In this document: positions 33,915 to 45,403 of the stretch, in pieces
Position numbering within the stretch: position 1 is the first letter of the stretch
How the letters are laid out: each line of letters opens with the position of its first letter
Assembly: GCA_948470475.1 (NCBI GenBank)
Contig: OX419335.1
Location: 29,013,691 to 29,077,690 of the forward strand
Origin: Galaxea fascicularis
Taxonomy: Eukaryota > Cnidaria > Anthozoa > Scleractinia > Euphylliidae
Length of the DNA stretch: 64,000 bases
Direction of reading: 5' to 3'
Program-made: the position numbers and the translations under genes
The notes under the pieces: model-generated
The model's database searches: none
Told to the model about the DNA's origin: nothing
The model's input: the letters and a program-made list of their open reading frames with translations, nothing else

Positions 33915-35840
33915 TGGTGTAGTATGGGCTCATTTTCTCTTAGTTGTGGTCTCTTTTTTTATGGTTGTGGTGGTTATTGATTCTCGATTACATTACTCTT
34001 TTGCCTTGATCTCTCGTGGAAATTATGTGACGGTGATGTCAATGAAAGAGTAACCAGTATGGCTTAAAATGGCAAAAATTCTAATTTAAAGAACCATAGT
34101 CTATTTTATAGAGAATTGATAGGTTTTTATTGAATAAGATTTAAAAATGTAGTTTTGTGTAAGAGTATTAATTGATCTATTCTATCAGATGAAGCTTTAT
34201 TATTTTTAAGTACATGGGATGATGTGATTTTCAGGGTTCCAGATAAGTTTGTAAGGCAGGGTGTCCAACCGAATTCCAACGGGTCAAATTTCCTCTGTTC
34301 CCACCAAACCATTATAAATTTTCTATAAATTTGTCGGGTCATGAAGCAGACCTTGCAGGGTTTTTGATCTGAGAGGCCGCTTTTATCGGGAACACTGATT
34401 GTCTTACAGATAAACAAGTGATTTTATTCATTTTAAAATCTAGTGGTTGACGTATATAAGCGTGTGTGTTATAATAACTAAGATATTCATTGTACAAAGA
34501 GAGTGAAGTGATGATTTGCGATTCAGTGGCATGATAGCCCGCAATACAACTTGAAAAGAAGCTTTGAGGGAACGAAATTTTTTGCTCCCGTATTCACCCT
34601 ATTCCAGTCAATACCTCGTAACCTATTTATTATTTATTTCTGCACTTACTTGGTGACTTATTTATTCGAGTATTTAATGTGTACCTGATTTCGTTCATGT
34701 CCATCACAAGGGATAAGTTGCCAAATGTCAAATAGCACTATTCTTGGCGTTAATGTCCAACTCAACTTTCTGAACGAGCCGTACTCTAACTATTTTTACA
34801 TGGTCAGTATTAGTATTAACACCTTGTACCGATGTGAATTGCGAATGTTTTCATTCGCAAAAGTTGAGCATGAGGGGAATTCCAAATTTTACCATGTACT
34901 TTCAGTCAACTTTCTTATTATAGGGGTATTGCAGCTTAAATTCCGTTCCTTTGAAAGGCCCGTAAAGAAGATATATGCCTCTCAGTTTGCAGACAAGTGT
35001 GTATTTCCTTACAATAGCCTGGCCAATGATTAAAACTGTGCATGCAATAGTATCTTTGGTCTTTCAATCGTCCTTGGCTTCAGTTTATTGGGGAAATCTC
35101 GAATGACAATGAATTTTTTTATACAATGTTCTTTCACGGAGACTTCTCACTAGACCCAGCCAGGGATCTTTGCTGGGTGTGACTGTTGAAATGCATCACA
35201 TCGTAAGTTCCTGTACTTTCCTGTCAAATAACCAGGCAGTCGTAGAATAAACTGAAAAGAATTTGGTTAAACCTCCTTTCTCAAAAGCCACCGGCCATCA
35301 TCAAAATCATGTGCAAGTGAAGGAACAATTAATATACTTCCCTATATCCTCGAGAGTCTGACGAGAAGGCATTTGAACGAATCGAATCGAATCGAAGTCT
35401 CTGCGATGGGCGATGCCTCTCTACTCGACTGGTTGTAAATTTTGGCATTTCGTAGCGAAATTGCTCTCAATGAGAAAGATAAATAAAAACGAAACGATCA
35501 AAGCTCATCTGTTTAGCCTACGGAAGGTGTGACCGAAACAAGACGACTACTGGCTGAGTACATACTTTTACCCCATAAGTGGCTGAAACAAGTACTTACG
35601 GGAACACGTCAAAGCCCAGTTCTAGATGTGAACCCGGCCTCTTTTAACCCGTAACTTGGTCTTGAACGATTTTCTGCTGAACATACTGGCTCAGCTTTGC
35701 TTTACTGTGTTATGCCATTTTATGGCGGAAGTGAATGAATACAATGATCGAGTCGGCCGTCCTGTCGGCCATTCAGCGTCATTATCCCACAACACTGTAA
35801 TCGAACATGATCGGTTTTAGCTCACAACAGATAATATTGG

Positions 35841-35980
35841 TAAACTTTATTTATCCTGGAAAGACCAGTCCGCTGATATAAACTCGGTCCACATATGACG
35901 CTGAGTCCGGGAATCGATCCCGGGACCCATGCATTGTTGGAAGGCGAACGCTCTTACCACTGCGCCAACCATGCTGCCCA
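35841..35980 (-). repeat. tRNA-derived SINE, minus orientation
   Basis: On the minus strand: GGTTGGCGCAGTGGTAAGAG (A box) then CCCGGGATCGATTCCCGG (B box region), followed by a tRNA-unrelated body ending near GATAAATAAAG. The two boxes are well preserved, so Pol III binding is possible. Confidence 0.6.
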
Positions 35981-36099
35981 AAATCAGACCATGGTCGAGA
36001 ATTTACTAAAATGTTAGAAAAATGTCAAGTCGTTAAGAACCAGTTGGCCCTTTGCGTATCAAATATGCGCAGAAGCTGAGAGCAACAGGGGACCCGGGA

Positions 36100-36252
36100 A
36101 AGAATGCTAAAATAACGCGGGAAATTTGTTGGAAGCGCAAAGCTTACCGGTCAAGAACGACAAAGATGGCGGCGAAGGCGAAGTGATCGGTGCTTCTATC
36201 GATATATATGGTAATTCACAGCAAGAAAATTGACTGAGAGGAATCTTCTACC
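36100..36252 (+). promoter_or_regulatory. Promoter / 5' UTR of DCLRE1B
   Basis: AAGATGGCGG at 36163-36172 is a YY1-like element in the sense direction about 85 bp before the start codon, the usual place just downstream of a TATA-less transcription start. The ATG inside it opens a short frame not in phase with the main ORF. No TATA box is seen. Confidence 0.4.
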
Positions 36253-38286
36253 ATGAATGGAGCTGTAATCCCTAATACTCCAATTGCTGTTGACTTCTGG
36301 AGGGTAAGGCAATGTCCACACTCAAGAATTTTCTTTCTTTCGCATATGCACGGAGACCATACTTCTGGGCTGACATCTTCGTGGCATTCGCATACTATTT
36401 ACTGCTCAGAGGTGACGAGGAAGCTTGTAATAGCAAAACTTCGTGTAAAGAGTGAACTTGTTGTTGGACTTCCACTTGATGAGCCCGTGACTATCAATCT
36501 AGATGAAATTGGGGAAGAAACAATGACTGTAACTCTCGTAGATGCGAACCATTGCCCGGGATCTGTAATGTTTGTGTTTGAAGGCTACTTTGGAAAAATC
36601 CTGTACACTGGTGACTTCCGTTTCTGCCAACGATTCGTGACACACGCTGCCATCAAGGGGAAGCAATTCGACATACTCTACTTGGATAACACCTACTGCC
36701 ATCCCAAGTGTGCTTTTCCGTCACGTTCTTGTGCTACCATAATTATCATGGAAATCATTCGTAATCATCCAAACCACAAAATTGTTATTGGACTTCACTC
36801 ACTTGGTAAAGAGATACTACTCCATTCTATTGCCATTTCCTGTCAAACGTGGATTGGAGTGGACCCTTCAAGGAGGGAGACACTGGAACTTCTTGGAATG
36901 CCACATGTGTTTTCCTGTGATGTGGACAGAGCAAGAGTACGTGTGGTTAACTCTCAAGAAGTCACCAAGAGAAACATACAATTTTGGAACTTAAAAGAAC
37001 CAACTATTGCTATATTACCAACCTGTCTTTTTGTTGGGGGAAATAATCCTTATGGAAATGTTCCAAACATCTTTGTTGTCCCATACTCTGATCATTCTTC
37101 CTTCACAGAATTACAGAAGTTTGTTGAGGTTGTCAGGCCACGCAAACTAATTCCAATAGTTCACAAACACAGAGTATCCCCAGATGAGCCCTTCAACAGC
37201 AGAGTGAACATGAATGTTTTCCAACATCTAATGGATTCTTCTCCATCACTACCATATAGCATCCCCCACTCGGTAGAATGTTTCATGGCTACGGAGATAC
37301 GACAAGCCAGCAAGAAAAGGGCAAAAGTAACAAGGAAACTTTGCATGAAAAAAGTTCCTAAACTCAAGAAACCATGTGGAGTTGTCTTTCCTCCCACTCA
37401 GGAGACTGCCACAGATGGAGATCCAAAGGAAAAATTAAAGATGGTTGCTGAGTTTAGTGATAATATTAATCAGGGGATGGCAATGAAGATCAGCATAGAG
37501 GCCACAGACAGTGATTCAGGAGCAAAAGAAACATGTGATGATGGCACAGATGTTGACATTACAGCAAAGACCACAGATAAGGAAAGAACAGGTATTTCTT
37601 CAAAGAAGCAAGAAAGCGAGTTCGAAGGGAAGGTGAAGATGTCCGGTGATGGCAGTGGTAGGGATGTTGACATGACACACAAAAGCAAAGCTGAAGAAAG
37701 TGGAGTTGTTTTTTCCTCTTTCAAGGATGCCATTGATTCAAAAAAGATCAAAAAGGAAGGCAATCAGCACATGTGCAATACAGATGTCAACATGGAAGAT
37801 CAAGCCAATGATAATGAAAGTGTGATTGCTTCATTCTCTGTCAAACAGAATATTAATTCAGGAAGGAGAGGACGAGAGGATGACAGAGTTGATGAACAAG
37901 TTCATGTGACAAAAGCTATGGGTGAGGAAGGTAAAGTTGCTGCTTCTTCCAAATGGAAGACTAACTCAGGAGGGCAATTTCATGTAACAGTGGACAGTTG
38001 CAGAGATGAGAACAGTCCTGGTATGAAGCAGGATACCAGTGACAAACAAGTTACATCTACTGCCGCTAATGTTAAGGGTGACCAAAGTGGTATCGATCTA
38101 AAAGGCTCAAATGACGTGAAGAGGCGGGATGTTCTGGTCAGAGATTGCCAGGATCGTAGTGGGACTGGTGCTGATGAGCAGGAAGCCAAGAAAAGAAAAA
38201 AATTTAATATTTACACTGGGTGTACATGTGATTTTGCTAGGAATGTTTTGGAAGACATGGTTAAAAATGGTGCATGTCACTTTTAA
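36253..38286 (+). CDS. DCLRE1B: DCLRE1B / Apollo-like metallo-beta-lactamase/beta-CASP 5' exonuclease (677 aa)
   Basis: Family role: 5'-3' DNA exonuclease of the SNM1 group that trims leading-strand telomere ends and acts in interstrand-crosslink repair in the nucleus. The N-terminus MNGAVIPNTPIAVDFW and the core match Apollo closely. Metal-binding motifs are intact: SHMHGDH (residues 30-36), DANHCPGSVMF (98-107) and YTGDFR (118-123); beta-CASP motifs LDNTYC (144-149) and VPYSDHSSF (276-284) are present. The catalytic region ends near residue 345. A long hydrophilic, Lys/Asp/Ser-rich tail follows, making the protein about 145 residues longer than the human one (532 aa, from memory). I see no YxLxP TRF2-binding motif near the end. 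The gene is one exon; vertebrate DCLRE1B has introns. The start fits GGAATCTTCTACCATGA, 17 residues ahead of the conserved block. Convergent with CMTR2. Confidence 0.93.
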   Translation: MNGAVIPNTPIAVDFWRVRQCPHSRIFFLSHMHGDHTSGLTSSWHSHTIYCSEVTRKLVIAKLRVKSELVVGLPLDEPVTINLDEIGEETMTVTLVDANHCPGSVMFVFEGYFGKILYTGDFRFCQRFVTHAAIKGKQFDILYLDNTYCHPKCAFPSRSCATIIIMEIIRNHPNHKIVIGLHSLGKEILLHSIAISCQTWIGVDPSRRETLELLGMPHVFSCDVDRARVRVVNSQEVTKRNIQFWNLKEPTIAILPTCLFVGGNNPYGNVPNIFVVPYSDHSSFTELQKFVEVVRPRKLIPIVHKHRVSPDEPFNSRVNMNVFQHLMDSSPSLPYSIPHSVECFMATEIRQASKKRAKVTRKLCMKKVPKLKKPCGVVFPPTQETATDGDPKEKLKMVAEFSDNINQGMAMKISIEATDSDSGAKETCDDGTDVDITAKTTDKERTGISSKKQESEFEGKVKMSGDGSGRDVDMTHKSKAEESGVVFSSFKDAIDSKKIKKEGNQHMCNTDVNMEDQANDNESVIASFSVKQNINSGRRGREDDRVDEQVHVTKAMGEEGKVAASSKWKTNSGGQFHVTVDSCRDENSPGMKQDTSDKQVTSTAANVKGDQSGIDLKGSNDVKRRDVLVRDCQDRSGTGADEQEAKKRKKFNIYTGCTCDFARNVLEDMVKNGACHF

Positions 38287-39194
38287 GAAGGCAAATACCA
38301 ATTTAGGCGGCCATGTTCTTCTAATGTTGTCAAGAAAAGAAACTGTTCTGAAGACAAAATTTGTGTTTGTGCTACTGCCACTATATATTCACGTTTTGTA
38401 GCAATTCTCCTAAAGCCTCCAAAACAAGCATGCAAGGGTTTTCAGTTTCAGATATTTTGAATGAACTACAAATGAGACTGCCAGGCTATGCAAAGGTTTG
38501 ATCACAAGGATGTGTTCCATAAATCTCTTTGCCAGGATAGCCAGTCTTGTGCTGATTATTTATCTGGGGGCTGGGGATTTTCCCCTCATATTTTTAGGGA
38601 TATCCCCAGCTACTGTGATGTAAAACCAGCATGTATACCGCACTACAGCAACTCGATTCCCCGACTATGTTTTTGTATATTTCCACCGACTTAGAAATTT
38701 AGTGATATCCCTGATAATGGATCTAAAGTTTCTTATACATGTACATTGTCCTTATTCATTTGGTAAATATGATAAATTATTTCAGCTGTGCTATAGTTTT
38801 GGTAAGTTGTAATTGCCTACTTCATTCAGATTTCAAGCATGAACTGTCAAAATGTCGTGTTAAAAGTGTATCAAAATTCAATACCAACAAACACAGTAAG
38901 TCATAACGTCGTTTGCTGAAACATGGAAATCTGACCTATCATGTTAAAAATCAAAGCCTCATGAAGCCACCCTCTTTGATTAATCACTGACAAATTGTAT
39001 CCATATGTAGAGTTTTTTTTTTTATTTAATTAAAATTCAGTGTGCAAATGCTGTATACAGATAAAACACATAAGATACTACCTTTTGAAATATTTGTTTA
39101 GGAGCTGATGTAGTCAGTTTATTGTTGTTAACTGAATGTGTTTAGATGCCTTCCTATCTGTGACCTTTGAGGTGAAGATACCACAATATCTTGT

Positions 39195-39200
39195 AATAAA
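39195..39200 (+). terminator. Candidate poly(A) signal of DCLRE1B (AATAAA)
   Basis: First canonical AATAAA found downstream of the stop at 38286 on the plus strand, giving a 3' UTR of about 0.9 kb. Other variants (ATTAAA-like) in between were not excluded. Confidence 0.35.
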
Positions 39201-39451
39201 TTATTGGGTTCAAGCAGTCTGGTCTCACTGGATCAACCCTTGAAAAATTTCCCAGAGGCCAGCAATTTTTTTGCCTGTAGATATCCTTCTCATTATATTA
39301 GTTCAAAAACTTGAATCAAGTGGCCACTCTATATCACAAAATCTTGAAGGAACACCAATCCATCCATCTTATCCATCTTACAAAGTGGTGAAGGAGTCTT
39401 GTGGAATATTTCCTGTTTACACACCAAACAATGGAAACAATTGGTTACATC

Positions 39452-39457
39452 TTTATT
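39452..39457 (-). terminator. Candidate poly(A) signal of CMTR2 (AATAAA on minus strand)
   Basis: Plus-strand TTTATT. With DCLRE1B's AATAAA at 39195 this places the two convergent transcript ends a few hundred bases apart. It would put the inverted duplication at 39788-40156 inside the CMTR2 3' UTR. Confidence 0.35.
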
Positions 39458-39787
39458 CAATAATAAACACATGTACCGGAAGCCCATAGCGCACAAGCAG
39501 AAAAATTAAGGCTTGTTTTTCACTTAATTTGGTTACAGTTTAGGAAAAGTGCTGCATTCAAAGCTGGCATTTAAGTTAGATTGCTCTAACCTTAAATAAA
39601 GGTACACTAACTGAAAAGCTGAGAAGTAGTTTAAATGTAGCCTTAATTCACTGGACAGAATTGTCAAGTGATATGGGCAATGTTTTGGAGTAGAATGGAC
39701 ACTAAATTTTCAGTAGCTGCCTAAAATGTACCATACAAATCTCCAGACCTATCTACTAAATGAAGGGCTAGTTGGCTAACCAACCTA

Positions 39788-40156
39788 TGATTGGTTTTTG
39801 GCTCATTCTTTTCAATTTCATCCAAATCAACTGAATTTTTGCATGAGGCCTTTGATTCAATAGAAAAACATTGCCCTGTATTTTTTTGCCAGTTTCTACT
39901 TCTTTTTTGATAAAAACACATGCAAGATCTCGGTTTTTTTCCTCAGCATTTTCCAAGTTCACTGTAAATCTTTTGACTCCACTTCTTTTGGTTGTCTCTT
40001 ATGAAAAGTTCCACCACCAGGAAAAAATACTTTGCACCCATTATTTTGTTTAAAAAGAAGCAGAAACTGGCAAGAACATACAGGGCAATGGTTTTCTATT
40101 GAATCAGCTGATTTGGACAAAACTGAAAAAAGAAAAAACAAGCCAAAGCACAATCA
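39788..40156. repeat. Inverted duplication (two arms of about 130 bp) beside the CMTR2 stop
   Basis: Left arm 39788-39926 and right arm 40030-40156 are inverted copies at roughly 80 percent by eye. The shared core is GATTCAATAGAAAAACATTG on the left and CAATGGTTTTCTATTGAATC on the right, plus TGCCAGTTTCT / AGAAACTGGCA. The left arm has a 20-bp insertion. The spacer is about 100 bp. It begins 51 bp beyond the CMTR2 stop in the sense of that gene. Confidence 0.75.
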
Positions 40157-40206
40157 TGATGATCTGCTCCAAGAGCCAGTCCCCCGAGGAAAATGTCAGA
40201 GGTTCA

Positions 40207-43200
40207 TCATTTAAGATAGGCCATGATAGCTTCTCTAAGTTTTGTAATCTCTTCATCAGATGGCATTTTTTCAGGGTAAAGGAAAATATTTTCCAGCTGA
40301 ACAATGCTCTGAAGCTGCAGATGAGCTAGCTGTTCATTGATCCTTTTAACAAAAGAGTAAAACTGCACACTGTACAAATCATTCATTGGTACAATTTCTA
40401 CAACATCCATTGGAGACTTCTCATGATCCAGTTTTGAAAGCAGACCAAGAACCTTTTCAAGGTACACCCCACAATGGCCACTGCTGTGAAATCCCTTGCA
40501 AACTAAAAATCTCATTGGGTTTGACAGTCGTGACATCACAGGTTTGACAATGGTTAACTCTTCAAAGATTAAGTGCAAAACATACAAAATGCCTGCACTG
40601 AATCTTGTCAGTGTTTCGCAAATGTGGCAGAGAAACATCCCTCCAGTTTCCAGCAACTGCAGAGCAATGACACACAGAGATAAAATATCTCTTCCTGAAC
40701 TCAACTCATCACTGTTGTTCACATCAGCAAACACAAGATTGATTCTCTGTTTGTCTGTGATGTGACATAGCCTTTTCACAGCCTGAGAAATATCTTTAAC
40801 TTGACATGTAGAGTCTTTATTGATTGCAACTAATGGTTTTCCACTTGGTGCTGAAACAGACACATGAACAGAACTGAACTGTGCCTCCCTTTCTAGCAGG
40901 AACTTGGGGAGGTGATGAAGATCACTGCTCGTATTTAGCAAAATTCCAAAGTTGCCATTCTTTGCCAGGTCTGTGAAGTTTACAAGACTGTCTAGGTTTC
41001 TCAATTCTGCTTCTCCACCTGTAAACATGTTGGCAATGTTTGCGGGACTTATTTTGTCCAAAATTTCTTTGAGGTTATCAGAATTATCTTTCTTCAGGAT
41101 TGTTGCCTGTTGTTGTGCTTCTATCAACTTGCTAACATACAAAGGTGTGCAGAAACGAGAATTCAAGACAACCTCTAACCGAGCGGCAGTCTGGGGTTTC
41201 CAAGATTTGGTAATATCCTCAGATGTAGCATAAGGTAGCCTTGAAAGCCAAACAACTTGATTGCAATAAAGTGGAATAAGCAAATCACCACTGGATGCTT
41301 GAGAGATGCCTGGAATGATAAAATATTTTGACACTTGTCAACACCCTTTTCCTGCCTGGAAAACTTCCTAAAGAGGCACTGTCGCCTAATTTGGATAAAC
41401 CCAAAGAATGATGCATTTGCAACAAATGAAGGGCATAATATGTGCATCTACTGTAAACTATCTTTTGGAGGAACATTGCCATAAAAATAATTAATAATAC
41501 ATAACTTGCATTGATTCCCACCAAAAAATCATTTGAAATCTACCTCTTTGTGTTACGTGGTTGTTGACATAACAGAAAAAGCACATCCTCTCACAATTCA
41601 AACAGAAGTTGTGACAAGAATTCCAGTAACATTGTTCCTTTAAATAGTCCTATTCTTTATAACTGACCTTGCAAACTCATGGACTGAGTAAGACTAAATT
41701 TAAACAGCTCATCCGCTTGTATTTTCTGAAGCCAGTCCTGGTGAAGATTCAATTGCCTTTGATTAAAACTTCCCATCTGATTTCGGCCATTAAAGTTCTC
41801 ACAAAAGGGAACACCATTTGTGGGTCCTCTGGTAACACTCAGTTGTGTTCCATCTAGGATGGTACTGGGTACCATACGGTCCTCTCTCCTGACTGGCTGA
41901 AGAGGAAATCTTTCCACAAAGCTCCTCACAATAAGCTGACGAAGGTGAACATGAGCTTTCCTTTCTGCTGCGCTCATATAGTGGAACTGTCGAATGTGTT
42001 GATCGATGGCTTCCATTTGAAGACCAGTAAAGTATTTCTCACAGACCTTTAACCTCTCCCAAAACATGGGTGGCACTGATGAAAGAGGAAACAAGCTCAA
42101 TGAAGGGCTACATGGACCATACTCTGTACTCAGCTTTGCCATAACTTCAGCAGGGATTTCTTCTCTTCCAATAAAATCAAGACAAACAACATATATCTCA
42201 GAATTGCCTGACTTGCTGGTTCCTAAAATAAACAAGGTAAAACAGTGAAAAAAAGAAAAAAAATGAAAAAGAGCATTCATGTACATGTATTTTTGAGAAA
42301 CAGGAAAACACCTTTAAAGTGATCCAACTTTTTTCAACGTCACCTTTTGGTGACCTAAATTAATAGAATGGTCAGCAGACATAAAATATTGGTTTCCAAA
42401 AAAAGACACTGCAATATTATGTGAGTGTCCCAATTCCTGCTTACCTTTGAAATAATTAAAAAAGATTCCTAACTGCTGTAATCAAATTTGGTAGCGCATG
42501 CGACTGCCCCGATAGAAAGAGGAGAATTATAAACAACAATATTTCATAGCAATGTTTACCTCACTTTAATAACTTTAACTTTTAATAACTTTAGATGGTA
42601 ACTAATAAAAACACTATGGCTTGGCACATGACCGTCTAATACAGGTTGCCAATAGTACTTGATGACTTTTGTTGCAATATTTATTGTAGTTGCGAAATTT
42701 TGTTTCCACTCACCATGACCAAGACAGTCACAGCTTGGAAAGCTGCTTTATGATTTCTAATTTAGGATAAGTTTGTGTCTCTGGAGTTTTACTGCCATCA
42801 TAAAATAGCTATAAATGACAGTTACAAAGCATCTGAAATTAAATGCACAATAACAATAGACATGTCAAGAAGATGTACGTTACCACTAGAGGAAAATATA
42901 TTAACATGTGATACAAAATACATATAGAAAGTGTAGAATGCAAATGTAAAATGTTAACCTGGTTTAATGACTTCAATTTCTTGAAACAAGCAGGTAAGGA
43001 GATACAGCAGGCATATCATCTGGTGCTCAAATGAAGTGAACATCTTGAACACAAAGTTTCCTCTTTTAGAGAGCAGGTTTATGGCAGTGACTGCCTCACA
43101 GAAAATAAGTTGTGCGACAAGACCTTCCTGTTCTTCTGGTTGATTGGCACAATTGATACTGCCGTCAGCTGTCACCTAAATTCAAAGACAGAAAATGTAG

Positions 43201-45259
43201 TGCCAGTTTGTATAAGGTAATAAACAACAAGAAATAAGGACACCGTAAGAATTCTCTTCACTGGCAGCCAGAAAACAGCCACACAAAGTACAAAAATGAC
43301 CACAGCCATTAGCTGGGATGTCATTAAGGCTAGGAGCTGGTTATGTTTCCCTGAAATCACATTCCCCTCCACTTCTCCCCCCCACCAGGATCCCTGGCTT
43401 CTTTGATTTAAACAGCATATTGACAATACCATAATAACTCTATTCCTCAGCTACCTTTCTGTTTATCCCCACCTACTTGAAAAAATTAGTGATAGTCCAG
43501 CATTAGTTATCATCTCTGGTTTTGAACAAACTGTGGAATGAGTGTTGCAGTATACAGGCAGGGGAAAAAGGTAGAAGGTATGACCTCACTCACTGGACTT
43601 TTGTTTATACCTTTTCCCTTATCACCATCAGAACGATTAGCCCTATAATGATGAGACACCTAGTAGCCATGAAATAGAAAGCCAGTTACAGTGCAGCTCC
43701 CAAAATTGGACAGTTTGCCACCTACATTGTACATGTAATGTAGTTGTTTTGCAAGTGATAACTTACTACCCTGCCATTAAATGGCTAGGCAACAAGCACA
43801 AAGAATGAATCAGTGAACAAGTTGTCTGTGATCTTGTATAAAACTTTTTAGAGATCAAAGAAGACCCTTCTTATGGAGAGCAAGCGGAGGGCTGTGCGCC
43901 AAGGCCCGTTTCAAACATTGTGGTACTGCCGTGCTTAGCTGGCTTGACTGTAGCACGACTCTGGCACAACTTGGTTTCAGATGTTGAATTTAATTCAGTC
44001 AAATTAAAAGCTGTTGCTGTAAACCATAAAATGCCGGTTTAGCTGAATTTTAATCATGTGAAAATCCGAAAACCATGAACACTAGAAAATTTAATATTTA
44101 TGGAATGTTATTCAGTTTCAAGTTAAGAGCCAATCACGCACGAGAAAACTGCACCGCAAACAGTAATGGTAATTAGTTTGTGGTTTTATGTCACTTCTGA
44201 CTGGTTACTGCACAATGGGAAATCAAATCAAAGTGTTCACGGGTTTTGGATTTGCACAGTAAAATGTATTTATAATTTATGGGTTCACTTTGACACGGCA
44301 GTAGCACGACGTTTGAAACCAAGTCATACTATTACCGTATAGCACGGCAACCAATTTAATTCACTCAATTGAGTTCGACACGGCAGGAGCACACGGTTTG
44401 AAACAGGCCTAAGAAAAGTAGTTAGGAGCCTATAATCTCTGAACCCTTGAGATCCAGGTGCTCAGCACACAAGTTTGGTGCAATAACCAATATTTCCTGG
44501 TTGGCCAAGGGTAAACGTATACCACCAGGGGCCACTGGGCACTTCTAGAGCACAGCCCTGAAGTGTACCAGTCACTCTTACCAAATGAACAGAAGGCATG
44601 TCATGCTGAAGTGCTTCCACGTTGGTCAGGTTCATCAAGTCTCCAGTTCCGTCTGCACCAAAATGCCAATGTGACAATGTCTCAGATATAAACCTATCAT
44701 CATCCAGCATGGCCTCCAAATCGTGACCTTCATAGTAAGGATTCAAAGTGTTCGCCATCCAGTCCCAATCCAGACCACGATAATTACTCTTCAAAAGGTG
44801 ATTCAAACATGCAACAAAAGCTCCTGGGGCTTCACACAGGTGGACTGTGCGAATTTTGCCAATTTGCTTTGCATCTTCTGGGACAAGATCGAACGAATGT
44901 AGAATCTCGTGGAATTTAGCCCAAGCTTGGGTGCACATCTCCACATGCAGCTTGTCCCTGAGGTGCTTCACAACAAGTCCAGCCTTGTGAGCTCTACGGG
45001 TATGAGAATGCCACTCCACGATATCCATATCGTTCAGTAAGCTCTTCTTCCTGTTCAGCTCGTCCTTCATGAAGATCATGTCTTGTAGAACGAAGGCTGG
45101 TTCTTGAAACATACAGCAAGCATCTGGAAGTTCTGCCCATGTCTCCCCGCTTGATTTTAAGGTAAATTTCTTGCTGAACAAGGCTTCGATCTCGTCTTGA
45201 AAGTTAAGATGGTCGTTTGTATGACGATTTGAGTGCTTTCTTCGTTTCTTTGGAGCCAT
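40207..45259 (-). CDS. CMTR2: CMTR2, cap-specific mRNA (nucleoside-2'-O-)-methyltransferase 2
   Basis: The enzyme methylates the 2'-O of the second transcribed nucleotide of capped mRNA (cap-2) using S-adenosylmethionine. Exons on the minus strand: 45259-44582, 43175-42959, 42222-41668, 41309-40207. They total 2553 nt, 850 residues, with all junctions in frame (human 770 aa, from memory). The SAM-binding motif [16 protein letters not shown] is at residues 141-156. The catalytic tetrad of the RrmJ/FtsJ fold can be placed as K115 ([12 protein letters not shown]), D230 (VTADGS), K270 (FVFKMFTSF) and E307 ([10 protein letters not shown]). D230 is formed just after the first intron. The C-terminal half is the degenerate second methyltransferase-like domain, and the last exon ends in EAIMAYLK. 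The N-terminus is basic ([13 protein letters not shown]), a possible nuclear-localisation signal. Head-to-head with KDM8, tail-to-tail with DCLRE1B. Confidence 0.93.
43902..44411. mobile_element. TIR element in CMTR2 intron 1, 510 bp
   Basis: AGGCCCGTTTCAAAC at the left and GTTTGAAACAGGCCT at the right are inverted termini. Sub-terminal GTGGTACTGCCGTGC and CACGGCAGGAGCAC blocks repeat several times inside (GACACGGCAGTAGCACGACG). Non-autonomous; no transposase frame. Confidence 0.75.
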
Positions 45260-45403
45260 ATCATGGAAATAAAAGGCTCAAATTACTTGTTGAAAGAAGA
45301 CAAAACAAGAAGACGCCATGTTGGCCGTTTTTTTTTTTTTATTGTAGTCTGGGGACCATTGAAAAAACCGCTGATCGACTGTTGTAAACTTTCGCTTTGG
45401 GAA
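45260..45403. promoter_or_regulatory. Bidirectional promoter between CMTR2 and KDM8
   Basis: Only 144 bp separate the two divergent start codons, so 5' UTRs and core promoter must share this stretch. It contains a T13-14 tract near 45330 and a GCCATGTTGGCC block (minus strand GGCCAACATGGC) near 45314. AAATGGCGG overlaps the KDM8 ATG at 45402-45410. There is no TATA box at a sensible place on either strand. Transcription start sites cannot be placed from sequence. Confidence 0.6.

Larger units (their letters stand above)
33277..36099. other. Intergenic region between the ARM-FN3 gene and DCLRE1B
   Basis: No supported gene. It contains a G-run near 33343, a MITE-like element at 33785-33914 and a minus-strand SINE at 35841-35980. 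The 102-codon frame at 34725-35033 shows no domain and no coding bias I can defend. Confidence 0.5.
38287..39787. other. Convergent 3' UTR region of DCLRE1B and CMTR2
   Basis: AT-rich, no ORF with support. It holds the candidate poly(A) signals of both genes (39195 plus, 39457 minus). The stretch just after the DCLRE1B stop carries no recognisable repeat. Confidence 0.45.

Noticed and set aside
34725..35033. 102-codon frame between genes
   Set aside because: AT-rich, no domain, no promoter or poly(A) context; likely chance.
37470..38301. Minus-strand frames over the DCLRE1B tail
   Set aside because: Antisense shadows of a low-complexity coding region.
45233..45403. Upstream extension of the KDM8 frame
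   Set aside because: It overlaps the CMTR2 start codon, has a Phe run from a poly-T tract, and the family's N-terminus begins at the ATG 45404.
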